From Streptomyces fildesensis (GTDB lineage: Bacteria > Actinomycetota > Actinomycetes > Streptomycetales > Streptomycetaceae): a stretch of 64,000 bases of DNA. Shown here piece after piece: positions 41,585-50,049 of the stretch. The notes below the pieces were generated by a model. That model was not told the origin of the DNA, searched no databases, and saw only the letters and a list, made by a program, of their open reading frames with translations. The DNA lies in NCBI RefSeq assembly GCF_016107395.1, contig NZ_JAAIKO010000014.1:1-64000 (forward strand). Direction: 5' to 3'. The translations under genes and the position numbers were made by a program. The number at the start of each line of letters is the position of its first letter. Position 1 is the first letter of the stretch.

Positions 41585-43222
41585 ATGAGCGCCCCCACGC
41601 ACACCGTGACCAACCAGCCTCCGCCGCTGGTCGGATATGACGTCCACGCCTCCGACGCCGCGCTCGTCGAGGCCGTCGAACGCCATGCGGCCCCGGAGCG
41701 GCTGACGGAGATCCAGGACGAACTGGGTGAGCTGGGCCGGGCCGCGGGCTCGGCCCAGGCGCAGCGCTGGGGGGACGCGGCGAACAGCAGTCCGCCGGTG
41801 CTGCGCACCCATGACCGGTACGGCCACCGGATCGACGAGGTCGACTTCCATCCGTCCTGGCACCGGCTGCTGGGCCACGCGGTGTCGGCAGGGCTGACCG
41901 ACGCCTGGTCCCGCCCCGACGGGCATCTGCGCCGCGCGGCCGGGTTCCTGGTGTGGTCGCAGGCCGAGGCCGGGCACGGCTGCCCGGTGTCGATGACGCA
42001 CGCGGCGGTGCCGGCCCTGCGCGCCGATCCGGCGCTGGCCGCCGAATGGGAGCCGCGGCTCAGCTCCCGGATCTACGATCCGCTGCTCGCCCCGGCCGGT
42101 GCGAAACCCGGCGCGCTGTTCGGCATGGGGATGACGGAGAAGCAGGGCGGCTCCGACGTCCGGGCCAACACCACCCGCGCGGAACCACTCGCCGAGGACG
42201 GCACCTACGCGCTGACCGGCCACAAGTGGTTCTGCTCCGCGCCCATGTCGGACGGCTTCCTGGTGCTGGCCCAGGCCCCGGACGGGATCAGCTGCTTCCT
42301 CCTGCCGCGGGTGCTGCCCGACGGGACCCGGAACGTCTTCGCGATCCAGCGGCTGAAGGACAAGCTCGGCAACCGTTCCAACGCCTCGTCCGAGGTGGAA
42401 TTCGACGGGACGTGGGCGCGCCGGGTCGGGGAGGAGGGCCGGGGGGTGGCGACCATCATCGAGATGGTCGCGGCGACCCGGCTGGACTGCGCTGTCGGTT
42501 CCGCGGCCATCATGCGGCAGGCGGTCGCCCAGGCGGTGCACCACGCCACCCACCGCGGCGCGTTCGGCGGTCCGCTGATCGACAAGCCGCTGATGCGCAA
42601 CGTCCTGGCGGACCTGGCCCTGGAGTCGGAGGCCGCCACGACCACCGCGATGCGGCTCGCCGCCTCCTACGACACCGGCACGGAACAGGAGCGGCACTTC
42701 CGGCGGCTGGCGGTGGCCGTCACCAAGTACTGGGTGACGAAGCGCTGTCCGGCCGTCGCCGTGGAGGCGCTGGAGTGCCTGGGCGGCAACGGGTACGTGG
42801 AGGAGTCGGGGATGCCCAGACTGTTCCGCGAGTCCCCGCTGAACTCGGTCTGGGAGGGGTCGGGCAACGTCCAGGCGCTGGACGTGCTGCGGGTGCTGCG
42901 GCGCGACCCGATGGCCCTGAACGCGTTCCTCACCGAGATCGGCCTGGCCCGCGGCGCGGACCACCGGCTCGACGGTGCCATCAAGGGGCTGCTGACGGAA
43001 CTCGCCGACCTGGACGGGGTGGAGGCCCGTGCCCGGCGCATCGTGGAACGGATGGCCCTGATCCTCCAGGGCTCCCTGCTCGTACGGTTCGCCCCGTCCG
43101 CCGTGGCCGACGCGTTCTGCGCCTCACGCCTCGGCGGCGACTGGGGAGCCACGTTCGGCACCCTTCCGCACACCCTCGACCTGGCCTCGATCGTGGACCG
43201 CGCCCGGCCGCTCACGGACTGA
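41585..43222 (+). CDS. AidB-like acyl-CoA dehydrogenase family protein
   Basis: A 545-residue flavoprotein of the AidB branch of acyl-CoA dehydrogenases. Flavin-contact segments FGMGMTEKQGGSDVRANTT and GHKWFCSAPMSDGFLVLA are present, as is WEGSGNVQALDVLR near the C-terminus. AidB of E. coli binds DNA and protects it during alkylation stress. A repair context is plausible because the Ada-AlkA and Ogt genes lie 5 kb away, though they are not in the same operon. It is divergent from the YihY gene across 122 bp. Confidence 0.88.
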   Translation: MSAPTHTVTNQPPPLVGYDVHASDAALVEAVERHAAPERLTEIQDELGELGRAAGSAQAQRWGDAANSSPPVLRTHDRYGHRIDEVDFHPSWHRLLGHAVSAGLTDAWSRPDGHLRRAAGFLVWSQAEAGHGCPVSMTHAAVPALRADPALAAEWEPRLSSRIYDPLLAPAGAKPGALFGMGMTEKQGGSDVRANTTRAEPLAEDGTYALTGHKWFCSAPMSDGFLVLAQAPDGISCFLLPRVLPDGTRNVFAIQRLKDKLGNRSNASSEVEFDGTWARRVGEEGRGVATIIEMVAATRLDCAVGSAAIMRQAVAQAVHHATHRGAFGGPLIDKPLMRNVLADLALESEAATTTAMRLAASYDTGTEQERHFRRLAVAVTKYWVTKRCPAVAVEALECLGGNGYVEESGMPRLFRESPLNSVWEGSGNVQALDVLRVLRRDPMALNAFLTEIGLARGADHRLDGAIKGLLTELADLDGVEARARRIVERMALILQGSLLVRFAPSAVADAFCASRLGGDWGATFGTLPHTLDLASIVDRARPLTD

Positions 43223-43761
43223 GCGGCGCTGTGTGCGGGGCGCTGGGCGACTGGGCTCTGGGGTGGCGCGGCGGCGGCTCTCACCCTCGGAGGGGGGCCT
43301 GGAAAGGTGAGCGGCCGCCACCGCGCCGGCAGAGGGTGGCGCCGCGCCGACTCGGCACCACCCCCGGTCCTGGTGCCCTCGATGCCCGAGGGCAGCCGTG
43401 CCGGAATCACGAGGTCGGCCGGGACGGCGAGCGACGCCGACAGCCCGTCCACACAGGCTACTTGGGAGCGTGAAGAAGGGGACCCGTCACGCAGGTATCC
43501 GGCGTCGGGAGCGCCACCGACGACCACCCGGGACGGTGTGGTCGACATGGCGGGATTCCCCCCTTGTGTGGCGCGTCGGACGGTGCAACGGATCTCCCAG
43601 GAGACCGGGTGCGGCATCGCCGCGTCACTGTCCGTCGGGCCCCCGCGCACCCGCAACAGTTGCAGCTCGTTGCAATGGATATGCCGGTTGCCGGGGCACC
43701 GCGGACGTAGCGGCGGCACCATGGGCAGCAGGACGTGAGAAGCAGTCAAACCGGGGGCAAT
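43223..43761. other. 539-bp gap before the GAF regulator
   Basis: Open frames exist on both strands here but none has a convincing ribosome binding site, codon pattern or recognisable domain. The right part carries the GTTGCA repeats listed separately. The region may have lost a divergent gene. Confidence 0.4.
43653..43675. promoter_or_regulatory. GTTGCA repeats, putative GAF-regulator operator
   Basis: GCAACAGTTGC (43653-43663) is a palindrome, and GTTGCA occurs at 43659-43664 and again 10 bp later at 43669-43674. The sites lie about 90 bp before the start of the GAF-domain regulator. The helical phasing suggests cooperative binding, most simply by that regulator. Confidence 0.5.
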
Positions 43762-45051
43762 GTGACAGACCCACCGATCGGTCTCGGCCGTCTCGGGGCC
43801 ATGGGCGTCCGCGAGTCGGCGCGGTTGCTCGCCGGCGTGCACGAGGCCGCCCTGGCGGGTGACGCCCCGCCCGCGGCGCCCCGCACGGTGATCAGCGAGT
43901 CCTGGCTCCGGGTCAGGAACCACGGGGTGGATCCGGACATCGGCCGGCACGCCGGCCTGCTCTCCACGGAGGAGCTCGAACACCGCCGGCAGTCCTCGCC
44001 GCTGGGCGACGTCATGCCGCTGCTGCGCGAGGGACTGGTGACGGTCGCCGACGTCGCCTGGCACATCATGGTGGTCACGGACGGCGAGGGCCGGGTGCTG
44101 TGGCGGGACGGCAGCCTCGCGGTGCGCAGGAGTGCGGACCGGCTCGGTTTCGCCGAGGGCGCGTCCTGGGCCGAGGACGTGGTCGGCACCAACGCCATCG
44201 GCACCGCGCTGGTGACGCGCGCGCCCGTCCAGGTGCACTCCTCCGAGCACTTCGTACGCACCCACCACGCGTGGACCTGCGCCGCCGCGCCCCTGCACGA
44301 TCCGCGGGACGGCCGGCTGCTCGGCGTCGTCGACATCAGCGGCCCCGCCGCCACCATCCACCCGGCCACCCTGTCCCTGGTGACCGCCGTGACCCGGGTC
44401 GCCGAGGGCGAACTCCGGCGGCGGCACTGGGCCTCCATCGAACGGCTGCGGGCGATCGCGGCACCGCTGCTGGCGCGGATGGCGGGGGCGGACGACCGGG
44501 CCGTTGCGGTCGACCGCAACGGCTGGACCGCCGCGGTCACCGGCATGGCGCCCCCCGACCGGGTGGCCCTGCCGGCCTCCGTACGGTCCGGCGAGATGTG
44601 GCTGCCGAGCCTGGGCAGGTGCACCCTGGAGCCACTGCCCGGCGGCTGGCTGATCCGGGTCGGCGCCGACCGTGACCCGGCGGCCCCCATGAGCCGGGTC
44701 GTCCTGGACGTCAGCCGGGCACGCGCCTGGACGGTGACGGTCTCGGGCGCGGCGGGCAGCTGGGCACAGCAGCTCAGCCCGCGCCATGCCGAGCTGCTCT
44801 TCGTGCTGGCGCTGCACCGGGGTGGGCGCAGCGCGGCAGAGCTGGCGCAGGACCTGTTCGGGGACGCGGGACGGACGGTGACGGTCCGCGCGGAGCTGTC
44901 GCGGCTGCGCCGCAACCTTGCGGGGGTGCTGGCGCATCGGCCCTATCGGTTCGCGGACGGGGTGGAGGTGGAGTTGGTGCGGCCGGAGCGGGGGGCCGAT
45001 CTGCTGCCGCATTCGGTGGCGCCGGCGGTTCTGGCTGCGCGGCACGGCTGA
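43762..45051 (+). CDS. GAF-domain transcriptional activator
   Basis: A 429-residue regulator. The N-terminal region (about 40-210) holds a GAF sensor with VVTDGEGRVLWRDGS and WAEDVVGTNAIGTAL, the pattern of AcoR-type activators. The C-terminal part (about 330-400: QLSPRHAELLFVLALHRGGRSAAELAQDLFGD, TVRAELSRLRR) is a winged-helix domain used instead of the sigma-54 AAA+ module. In actinobacteria such proteins often control a divergent aldehyde or alcohol dehydrogenase, which is absent here. GTG at 43762 is used; GTG at 43735 would add nine residues. Confidence 0.82.
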   Translation: MTDPPIGLGRLGAMGVRESARLLAGVHEAALAGDAPPAAPRTVISESWLRVRNHGVDPDIGRHAGLLSTEELEHRRQSSPLGDVMPLLREGLVTVADVAWHIMVVTDGEGRVLWRDGSLAVRRSADRLGFAEGASWAEDVVGTNAIGTALVTRAPVQVHSSEHFVRTHHAWTCAAAPLHDPRDGRLLGVVDISGPAATIHPATLSLVTAVTRVAEGELRRRHWASIERLRAIAAPLLARMAGADDRAVAVDRNGWTAAVTGMAPPDRVALPASVRSGEMWLPSLGRCTLEPLPGGWLIRVGADRDPAAPMSRVVLDVSRARAWTVTVSGAAGSWAQQLSPRHAELLFVLALHRGGRSAAELAQDLFGDAGRTVTVRAELSRLRRNLAGVLAHRPYRFADGVEVELVRPERGADLLPHSVAPAVLAARHG

Positions 45052-45260
45052 TCGGGTCGTTCGTGGGTCGGGGGCCGGGCCCTCCGGGGCGGGGCTTCGA
45101 AATCGACTCTTTACGGGCGTGGCCGCCCACAAATAGCTCGGCAGCATGTCGAAACCCCACCCCTGCGGACCCGTCCCCCTCACGTCACAGCCGGCCTGCG
45201 GGAGCGCGGGTCGCGGGGAACGCCCGGCTGAGCAGCGAGGCGGGCGCCGCCGCACCGACA

Positions 45261-45407
45261 CACGCGCATCCGTCCTCCGCCCCTCACGTCCGCGGATGCC
45301 CACGCACGTGCATCCGTCCTCCGCCCCTCACGTCCGCGGATGCCCACGCACGCGCATCCCTCCCCCACCCCTCACCTCCGCGGGTGCCGACGCACGTGCA
45401 TGCGTGA
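45261..45407. repeat. 44-bp tandem repeat array, 3.3 units
   Basis: Units start at 45261, 45305, 45349 and 45393 (the last partial), exactly 44 bp apart. Units 1 and 2 differ at one base; unit 3 is more diverged. Each begins CACG(C/T)GCATCC and ends GGATGCCCACG, so GCATCCG and CGGATGC arms in every unit can pair into a hairpin. In unit 3 the arm change on one side is matched on the other by a wobble-compatible change. The array is intergenic. Confidence 0.85.
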
Positions 45408-45443
45408 CTGGTAAGGGCGGGTGGGTGGGGAAAGCCCGCCGCA

Positions 45444-45611
45444 GGCGCAACGGCGCGGCAGGGGCCGACGTACCCCCACCACCGCCGGAGGCGCGTGGCG
45501 CAACGGCGCTGCGGGCGCCGACGTACCCGCACCCCCGCCGGAGGCGCGTGGCGCAGCGGCGTCGCGGACGCTGACGTACCCCCACCACCGCCGGAGGCGC
45601 GCGGCGCAGCG
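45444..45611. repeat. 53-bp tandem repeat array, 3.2 units
   Basis: Units start at 45444, 45497, 45550 and 45603 (the last partial), exactly 53 bp apart. Each begins GGCGCA(A/G)CGGCG and includes GACGTACCC and CGCCGGAGGCGCG. The array ends directly at the stop codon (45612) of the convergent-side kinase gene. 53 is not a multiple of three, so the array is not protein coding. Confidence 0.85.
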
Positions 45612-46565
45612 TTAGAGCTGATGCGGCCAGGGCGGGTTCGCGCCCTGTACCGCGCAGGTGGCGGCAGCCACTGCGGTCCCCAGGGTGACCGCCTTCTGGA
45701 CGTCCGCAGGAGTGAGGGCGGTGAGGCGGCCGCCGAGGTGGCCCGCGCCGTGCAGATGGTGCAGCAGGCCCGCCATGAACGCGTCGCCCGCTCCGACGGT
45801 GTCGACGACGTCGCACCGCTGGGCCGGTACGTGGAGTCGTTCGCCGTCGAGGGAGGCGAGGGCGCCCTCGGGGCCGAGGGTGATGACGACGAGGGGGACG
45901 CCGAGGGCGTGCCATTCGTCGCAGGCCTTTTCCAGCGGGGTGCCGGGGTGGAGGTGGGCGAGGTCGTCGTCGCTGAGGCGGAGGATGTCGGCCGCCGCGC
46001 ACCAGCGGGACAGCCGCTGCCGGTAGCGGTCGGGGGGTACGAGGCCCGGTCGGACGTTCGGGTCGATGCTGATGGTGGTGCGGGGGCGGAGGTCGTCGAG
46101 GAGCTCTTCGACGCGGCCGGCGCCGGGGTCGCGCACGAGGGCGAGGGAGCCGGTGTGCAGACAGGCCGGGTCGGCGGGCAGCCCGGCCGTCAGCTCGGCC
46201 GCCGTCCACTGCCAGTCGGCGGTGCCCTCGGCGTGGAAGGTGTAGCGGGCCCGGCCGGCCGCGTCGAGGTCGGCGACGGCGAGCGTGCTGGGCTCGGCAG
46301 CGTCGGGGCAGCCGGTCAGGTCGACGCCGGAGCCGGCCAGTCGCTCGCGGAAGAGCCGGCCGAAGACGTCGCCCGACAGCCGGCCGAGGAACCGGGTGGG
46401 CGTGCCGAGCCGGGCCAGCGCGACCGCGGTGTTGGCGGGGCCGCCGCCCGGTGCGACGGTCAGGTCGAGCCCGGCGGCCGGCTCGCCGGACCGGGGGGCG
46501 GCGAAGGCGTCGGCTACGCATTCGCCGAGGACGACGACGGGACGGCTCGGACTCGTGCGGGACAT
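45612..46565 (-). CDS. PfkB-family carbohydrate kinase (fructokinase-like)
   Basis: A 317-residue ribokinase-fold sugar kinase. The N-terminal signature is seen as APGGGPANTAVALARLGTPTRFLGRLSGD, and the C-terminal PfkB signature DTVGAGDAFMAGLL contains the catalytic Asp. The pattern is closest to fructokinases, but the sugar cannot be fixed from sequence alone. ATG at 46565. The 3' end abuts the 53-bp repeat array. No transporter or regulator for a sugar is adjacent. Confidence 0.88.
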   Translation of the reverse strand: MSRTSPSRPVVVLGECVADAFAAPRSGEPAAGLDLTVAPGGGPANTAVALARLGTPTRFLGRLSGDVFGRLFRERLAGSGVDLTGCPDAAEPSTLAVADLDAAGRARYTFHAEGTADWQWTAAELTAGLPADPACLHTGSLALVRDPGAGRVEELLDDLRPRTTISIDPNVRPGLVPPDRYRQRLSRWCAAADILRLSDDDLAHLHPGTPLEKACDEWHALGVPLVVITLGPEGALASLDGERLHVPAQRCDVVDTVGAGDAFMAGLLHHLHGAGHLGGRLTALTPADVQKAVTLGTAVAAATCAVQGANPPWPHQL

Positions 46566-46742
46566 GCGGGACAGCGTACGAGGCTCTGCCGGGTGGCGGC
46601 AGGGCGTGGAGGGGGCCGGCTCCGGCGGCCCTGGGGCGCGCGCCCCGCACCACCCGATCGCCTGCCAGCTGTCGCCGCCCGCCCGCCCCGCGTCTAGCGT
46701 TTCGGAGGGTGGTCCCCCGGGGCCCCGAGCGGGAGGAAGGCC

Positions 46743-47393
46743 ATGGCCACGGAGCAGCCGGCGCGCAAGGGCCTCGCCGCACCCGTCGCCGTCGCTCTGA
46801 TCGCTGTCGTCGGGGTGGCCCTGATCCGCAGCGGTTCCGAGGAGCGGGCTCTTCCTCCGCAGCCCGCCGCGGCGGCCGCCGTCGAAACGATTCCGGGTGT
46901 CGTCCCCCCTGCCGCCCGGAAGGTCCCGCCGCCGTTGCCGGCCTCGCCGCCGGTCCGGGTCAGGATTCCGTCGATCGGGGTGAACGCCCCGCTGATCACC
47001 GTCGCGCTCGACAAGGACGGCTGGGTGGGCTCGCCGCCGGCGGCGGAGAAGAACCTGGCCGGCTGGTTCAGGAACTCCCCCACGCCGGGCGCGGCCGGCA
47101 CCTCGGTCATCGACGGGCATGTCGACAATCTGGCGGGGCCCGCCGTGTTCTACGGTCTCGGCGCCCTGAAGAAGGGGGACCGCGTCGAGGTGACCCGCCG
47201 GGACGGCCGCACCGCGGTCTTCGACGTGTACGGCGTCGAGGCCTTCGCCAAGGACGCGTTCCCGGCGAAGCGGGTGTACGGCGACACCGGCGCGGCCGAG
47301 TTGCGTGTCATCACCTGTGGCGGCGGCTTCAGGGAGAAGGGCGGATACGACGGCAATGTCGTCGTCTTCGCCCGGATGGGCGCGGTGCGCTGA
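46743..47393 (+). CDS. class F sortase
   Basis: A 216-residue transpeptidase-like protein anchored by one N-terminal helix (about 11-28) and facing outward. A Pro/Ala linker (to ~70) leads to the sortase barrel. Catalytic residues are H126 in IDGHVD and C192 in VITCGG, with DNVVVFA-type strand at the end (DGNVVVFAR). Class F sortases of actinobacteria are common but their substrates are poorly known. GGAGG-type ribosome binding site precedes the ATG, and a TAGCGT -10-like element lies at 46695-46700. No LPXTG-type substrate is adjacent. Confidence 0.9.
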   Translation: MATEQPARKGLAAPVAVALIAVVGVALIRSGSEERALPPQPAAAAAVETIPGVVPPAARKVPPPLPASPPVRVRIPSIGVNAPLITVALDKDGWVGSPPAAEKNLAGWFRNSPTPGAAGTSVIDGHVDNLAGPAVFYGLGALKKGDRVEVTRRDGRTAVFDVYGVEAFAKDAFPAKRVYGDTGAAELRVITCGGGFREKGGYDGNVVVFARMGAVR

Positions 47394-47435
47394 TCCGGTC
47401 GCGGCTGTGCGGCGGCGGCGAATTAGGCTGGTGGC

Positions 47436-48008
47436 ATGAGCATCAGCGTGACCACCTGGTCCCTCGAACAGACCGCACCGGCGGATCTGCGGCCCTCGGC
47501 CGTGCCCGCCGCCGGGTCGGGGGTCCGGATCGTGGCCGCCGAGGTGCCGTCGCCCGACTTCAGCCGCTTCCTCTATGCGTCGGTCGGCGCGGACTGTCTG
47601 TGGACCGACCGGCTGGGCTGGACGTACGGGCGCTGGCAGGCGCATCTGGACCGGCCGGGCTCGGAGACGTGGGTGGCGTACGACCGGGGCACCCCGGCCG
47701 GGTTCGTGGAGCTCGACCCGCAGGACGACGGCGTCGTGGAGATCATGTACTTCGGGCTGCTGCCGGCGTTCCGGGGCCGCGGCATCGGTGGCCATCTGCT
47801 GTCGTACGGGACCGCGCGCGCCTGGGACCTGGCCGGCCGGTGGCCGGGGCGGGCCGCGACGAAGCGGGTGTGGGTGCACACCTGCAGCCTGGACGGGCCG
47901 CACGCGATGGCGAACTACGAGCGGCGCGGGTTCCGGCTCTTCGACACCAGGACGGCGGACGAAACGGATCAGCCGGTCCCCACCGGCCCGTGGCCCGTGG
48001 AGCAGTGA
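47436..48008 (+). CDS. GNAT-family N-acetyltransferase
   Basis: A 190-residue GCN5-type acetyltransferase. The acetyl-CoA-binding motif A is present as FGLLPAFRGRGIGGHLL, preceded by VEIMYFG; motif B ends with NYERRGFRLFDT. It has an N-terminal extension of ~65 residues before the core. The substrate is unknown. ATG at 47436, 43 bp after the sortase stop on the same strand. Confidence 0.88.
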   Translation: MSISVTTWSLEQTAPADLRPSAVPAAGSGVRIVAAEVPSPDFSRFLYASVGADCLWTDRLGWTYGRWQAHLDRPGSETWVAYDRGTPAGFVELDPQDDGVVEIMYFGLLPAFRGRGIGGHLLSYGTARAWDLAGRWPGRAATKRVWVHTCSLDGPHAMANYERRGFRLFDTRTADETDQPVPTGPWPVEQ

Positions 48009-48054
48009 CGCAGAGCACAGCGTCTCACCAAATGGGATAATCTGGTCCACATGC

Positions 48055-48076
48055 TGGACGACGGTGGACTCGTCCA
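48055..48076 (+). promoter_or_regulatory. stem-loop in the sulfur operon leader
   Basis: TGGACGA (48055-48061) and TCGTCCA (48070-48076) form a perfect 7-bp stem with an 8-base loop. A GATAAT -10-like element lies at 48036-48041. The stem-loop is 25 bp before the leader-peptide start and would be in the 5' part of the operon mRNA. Confidence 0.55.
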
Positions 48077-48100
48077 AGACCCTCATGCCACGCTTCCGAC

Positions 48101-48184
48101 ATGTCCCGCACTGGAATCGCCTTGGTAGGTCGGCCGCACGTCGACTTCTGCCGCGTGTCCAGCGCCATCTGTCCGGCGAGCTGA
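48101..48184 (+). CDS. cysteine-containing leader peptide of the sulfur operon
   Basis: A 27-residue ORF reading MSRTGIALVGRPHVDFCRV then SSAICPAS. The core RPHVDFCRVSSAIC, with two cysteines, matches the recurrent actinobacterial 'putative leader peptide' upstream of cysteine and sulfur-assimilation genes. Such uORFs couple translation through Cys codons to expression of the downstream operon. The stop lies 167 bp before the sulfite reductase start, leaving room for an attenuator structure in GC-rich sequence. The ribosome binding site is weak. Confidence 0.7.
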   Translation: MSRTGIALVGRPHVDFCRVSSAICPAS

Positions 48185-48351
48185 TCGCGCCGCGCCGGTT
48201 GGCGCCGGCACCCCCGCCACCCTCTCGCGCCGTGGTCGCGCATGCGCCCCGGCGCCGCCAACTGCCCTGATCGATTTCAGGTTTCCGCAGGCCATAGGGT
48301 GCATCCGCGCTACTACCGACGTATTCGCCCCTGCCCGAAGGACGCATCGCC

Positions 48352-50049
48352 ATGGCCTCCACTCCTGATCAGCCAGCCGACACCACGGCCCGCCGCAAGG
48401 CCGGACGCCACCGTGGTGAGGGCCAGTGGGCCATGGGCCACTTCACGCCGCTCAACGCCAACGAGCAGACGAAGAAGGACGATGACGGTCTCAACGTGCG
48501 GACACGCATTGAGACGATCTACTCCCAGCGTGGTTTCGACTCGATCGACCCCGCCGACCTCCGCGGCCGCATGCGCTGGTGGGGTCTCTACACCCAGCGC
48601 AGGCCCGGGATCGACGGCGGCAAGACCGCCATCCTCGAGCCGCACGAGCTCGACGACGAGTACTTCATGCTGCGGGTCCGCATCGACGGCGGCCGGCTCA
48701 CCACCGAGCAGCTGCGCGTCATCGGTGAGATCTCGCAGGAGTTCGCCCGCGGCACCGCCGACCTGACCGACCGGCAGAACGTCCAGTACCACTGGATCCG
48801 GATCGAGGACGTTCCGGAGATCTGGCGCCGGCTGGAGGCCGTCGGCCTGTCCACCACCGAGGCGTGCGGCGACACCCCGCGCACCATCCTCGGCTCGCCG
48901 GTGGCGGGGATCGCGGCCGACGAGATCATCGACGGCAGCTCCGCGATCGACGAGATCCACTCGCGCTACATCGGCTCCAAGGACTTCTCCAACCTCCCGC
49001 GCAAGTTCAAGACGGCGATCTCCGGGTCGCCGCTGCTGGACGTGGCGCACGAGATCAACGACATCGCGTTCGTCGGGGTGCACCATCCCGAGCACGGCCC
49101 CGGCTTCGACCTGTGGGTCGGCGGCGGGCTGTCCACCAACCCCAAGCTCGGCGTACGGCTCGGCGCGTGGGTCCCGCTGGACGACGTCGCCGACGTGTGG
49201 GCCGGGGTCATCGGCATCTTCCGCGACTACGGCTACCGCCGGCTGCGCACGCGCGCCCGGCTGAAGTTCCTGGTCGCCGACTGGGGCCCGGAGAAGTTCC
49301 GGCAGATCCTGGAGGACGAGTACCTCCAGCGCAAGCTCACCGACGGCCCCGCCCCGGAGTACCCCGAGCAGCAGTGGCGCGACCACGTCGGCGTGCACCG
49401 CCAGCAGGACGGCCGCTTCTACGTGGGCTTCGCGCCGCGGGTCGGCCGGATCGACGGCTCGACGCTCTCCAAGATCGCGGACCTGGCCGCCGAACACGGC
49501 TCGGGCCGGCTGCGCACCACCGTCGAGCAGAAGATGATCGTGCTGGACATCGAGGAGACGCGGGTCGAGTCCCTGGTGGCCGGTCTCGAGGCGCTCGGCT
49601 TCCAGGTGAAGCCGTCGCCGTTCCGGCGCGGCACCATGGCCTGCACCGGTATCGAGTTCTGCAAGCTGGCCATCGTCGAGACCAAGGCGCGCGGCGCCTC
49701 GCTCATCGACGAGCTGGAGCACCGGCTGCCGGACTTCGACCAGCCGCTGACCATCAACGTCAACGGCTGCCCCAACTCCTGCGCCCGCATCCAGGTGGCG
49801 GACATCGGTCTCAAGGGCCAGCTCGTCACCGACGAGAACGGCGAGCAGGTCGAGGGCTTCCAGGTGCACCTGGGCGGCAGCCTCGGACTGGAGCCCGGCT
49901 TCGGCCGCAAGGTGCGCGGTCTGAAGGTCACCTCCGCCGCGCTGCCCGACTACGTCGAGCGGGTGCTGCGGCGCTTCGAGGAGGAGCGCGAGGACGACGA
50001 GCGCTTCGCCACCTGGGCCGCCCGCGCCTCCGAGGAGGCACTGTCATGA
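48352..50049 (+). CDS. ferredoxin-type sulfite reductase (nitrite/sulfite reductase)
   Basis: A 565-residue siroheme/[4Fe-4S] enzyme reducing sulfite to sulfide with six electrons. Cluster-binding motifs CTGIEFC and CPNSC are present in the C-terminal half. Y80 (in WWGLYTQ) and C172 (in EACGDTPR) match, with the same 92-residue spacing, the covalently linked Tyr69-Cys161 pair of the Mycobacterium tuberculosis enzyme; this supports sulfite rather than nitrite as substrate. First structural gene of the sulfur operon. The stop overlaps the next start (ATGA). Confidence 0.92.
   Translation: MASTPDQPADTTARRKAGRHRGEGQWAMGHFTPLNANEQTKKDDDGLNVRTRIETIYSQRGFDSIDPADLRGRMRWWGLYTQRRPGIDGGKTAILEPHELDDEYFMLRVRIDGGRLTTEQLRVIGEISQEFARGTADLTDRQNVQYHWIRIEDVPEIWRRLEAVGLSTTEACGDTPRTILGSPVAGIAADEIIDGSSAIDEIHSRYIGSKDFSNLPRKFKTAISGSPLLDVAHEINDIAFVGVHHPEHGPGFDLWVGGGLSTNPKLGVRLGAWVPLDDVADVWAGVIGIFRDYGYRRLRTRARLKFLVADWGPEKFRQILEDEYLQRKLTDGPAPEYPEQQWRDHVGVHRQQDGRFYVGFAPRVGRIDGSTLSKIADLAAEHGSGRLRTTVEQKMIVLDIEETRVESLVAGLEALGFQVKPSPFRRGTMACTGIEFCKLAIVETKARGASLIDELEHRLPDFDQPLTINVNGCPNSCARIQVADIGLKGQLVTDENGEQVEGFQVHLGGSLGLEPGFGRKVRGLKVTSAALPDYVERVLRRFEEEREDDERFATWAARASEEALS

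Noticed and set aside
43307-43738. A plus-strand frame in the gap before the GAF regulator
   Set aside because: Composition is low in typical protein features, no domain is recognisable and no good ribosome binding site is present.
45246-45611. CRISPR-like appearance of repeated units
   Set aside because: Units are contiguous, with no unique spacers between repeats and no cas genes nearby. They are two simple tandem arrays.
45328-46782. A long minus-strand frame through the arrays and the kinase
   Set aside because: It is out of frame with the PfkB kinase, whose motifs are intact, and reads the 44- and 53-bp repeats, which do not preserve a frame.
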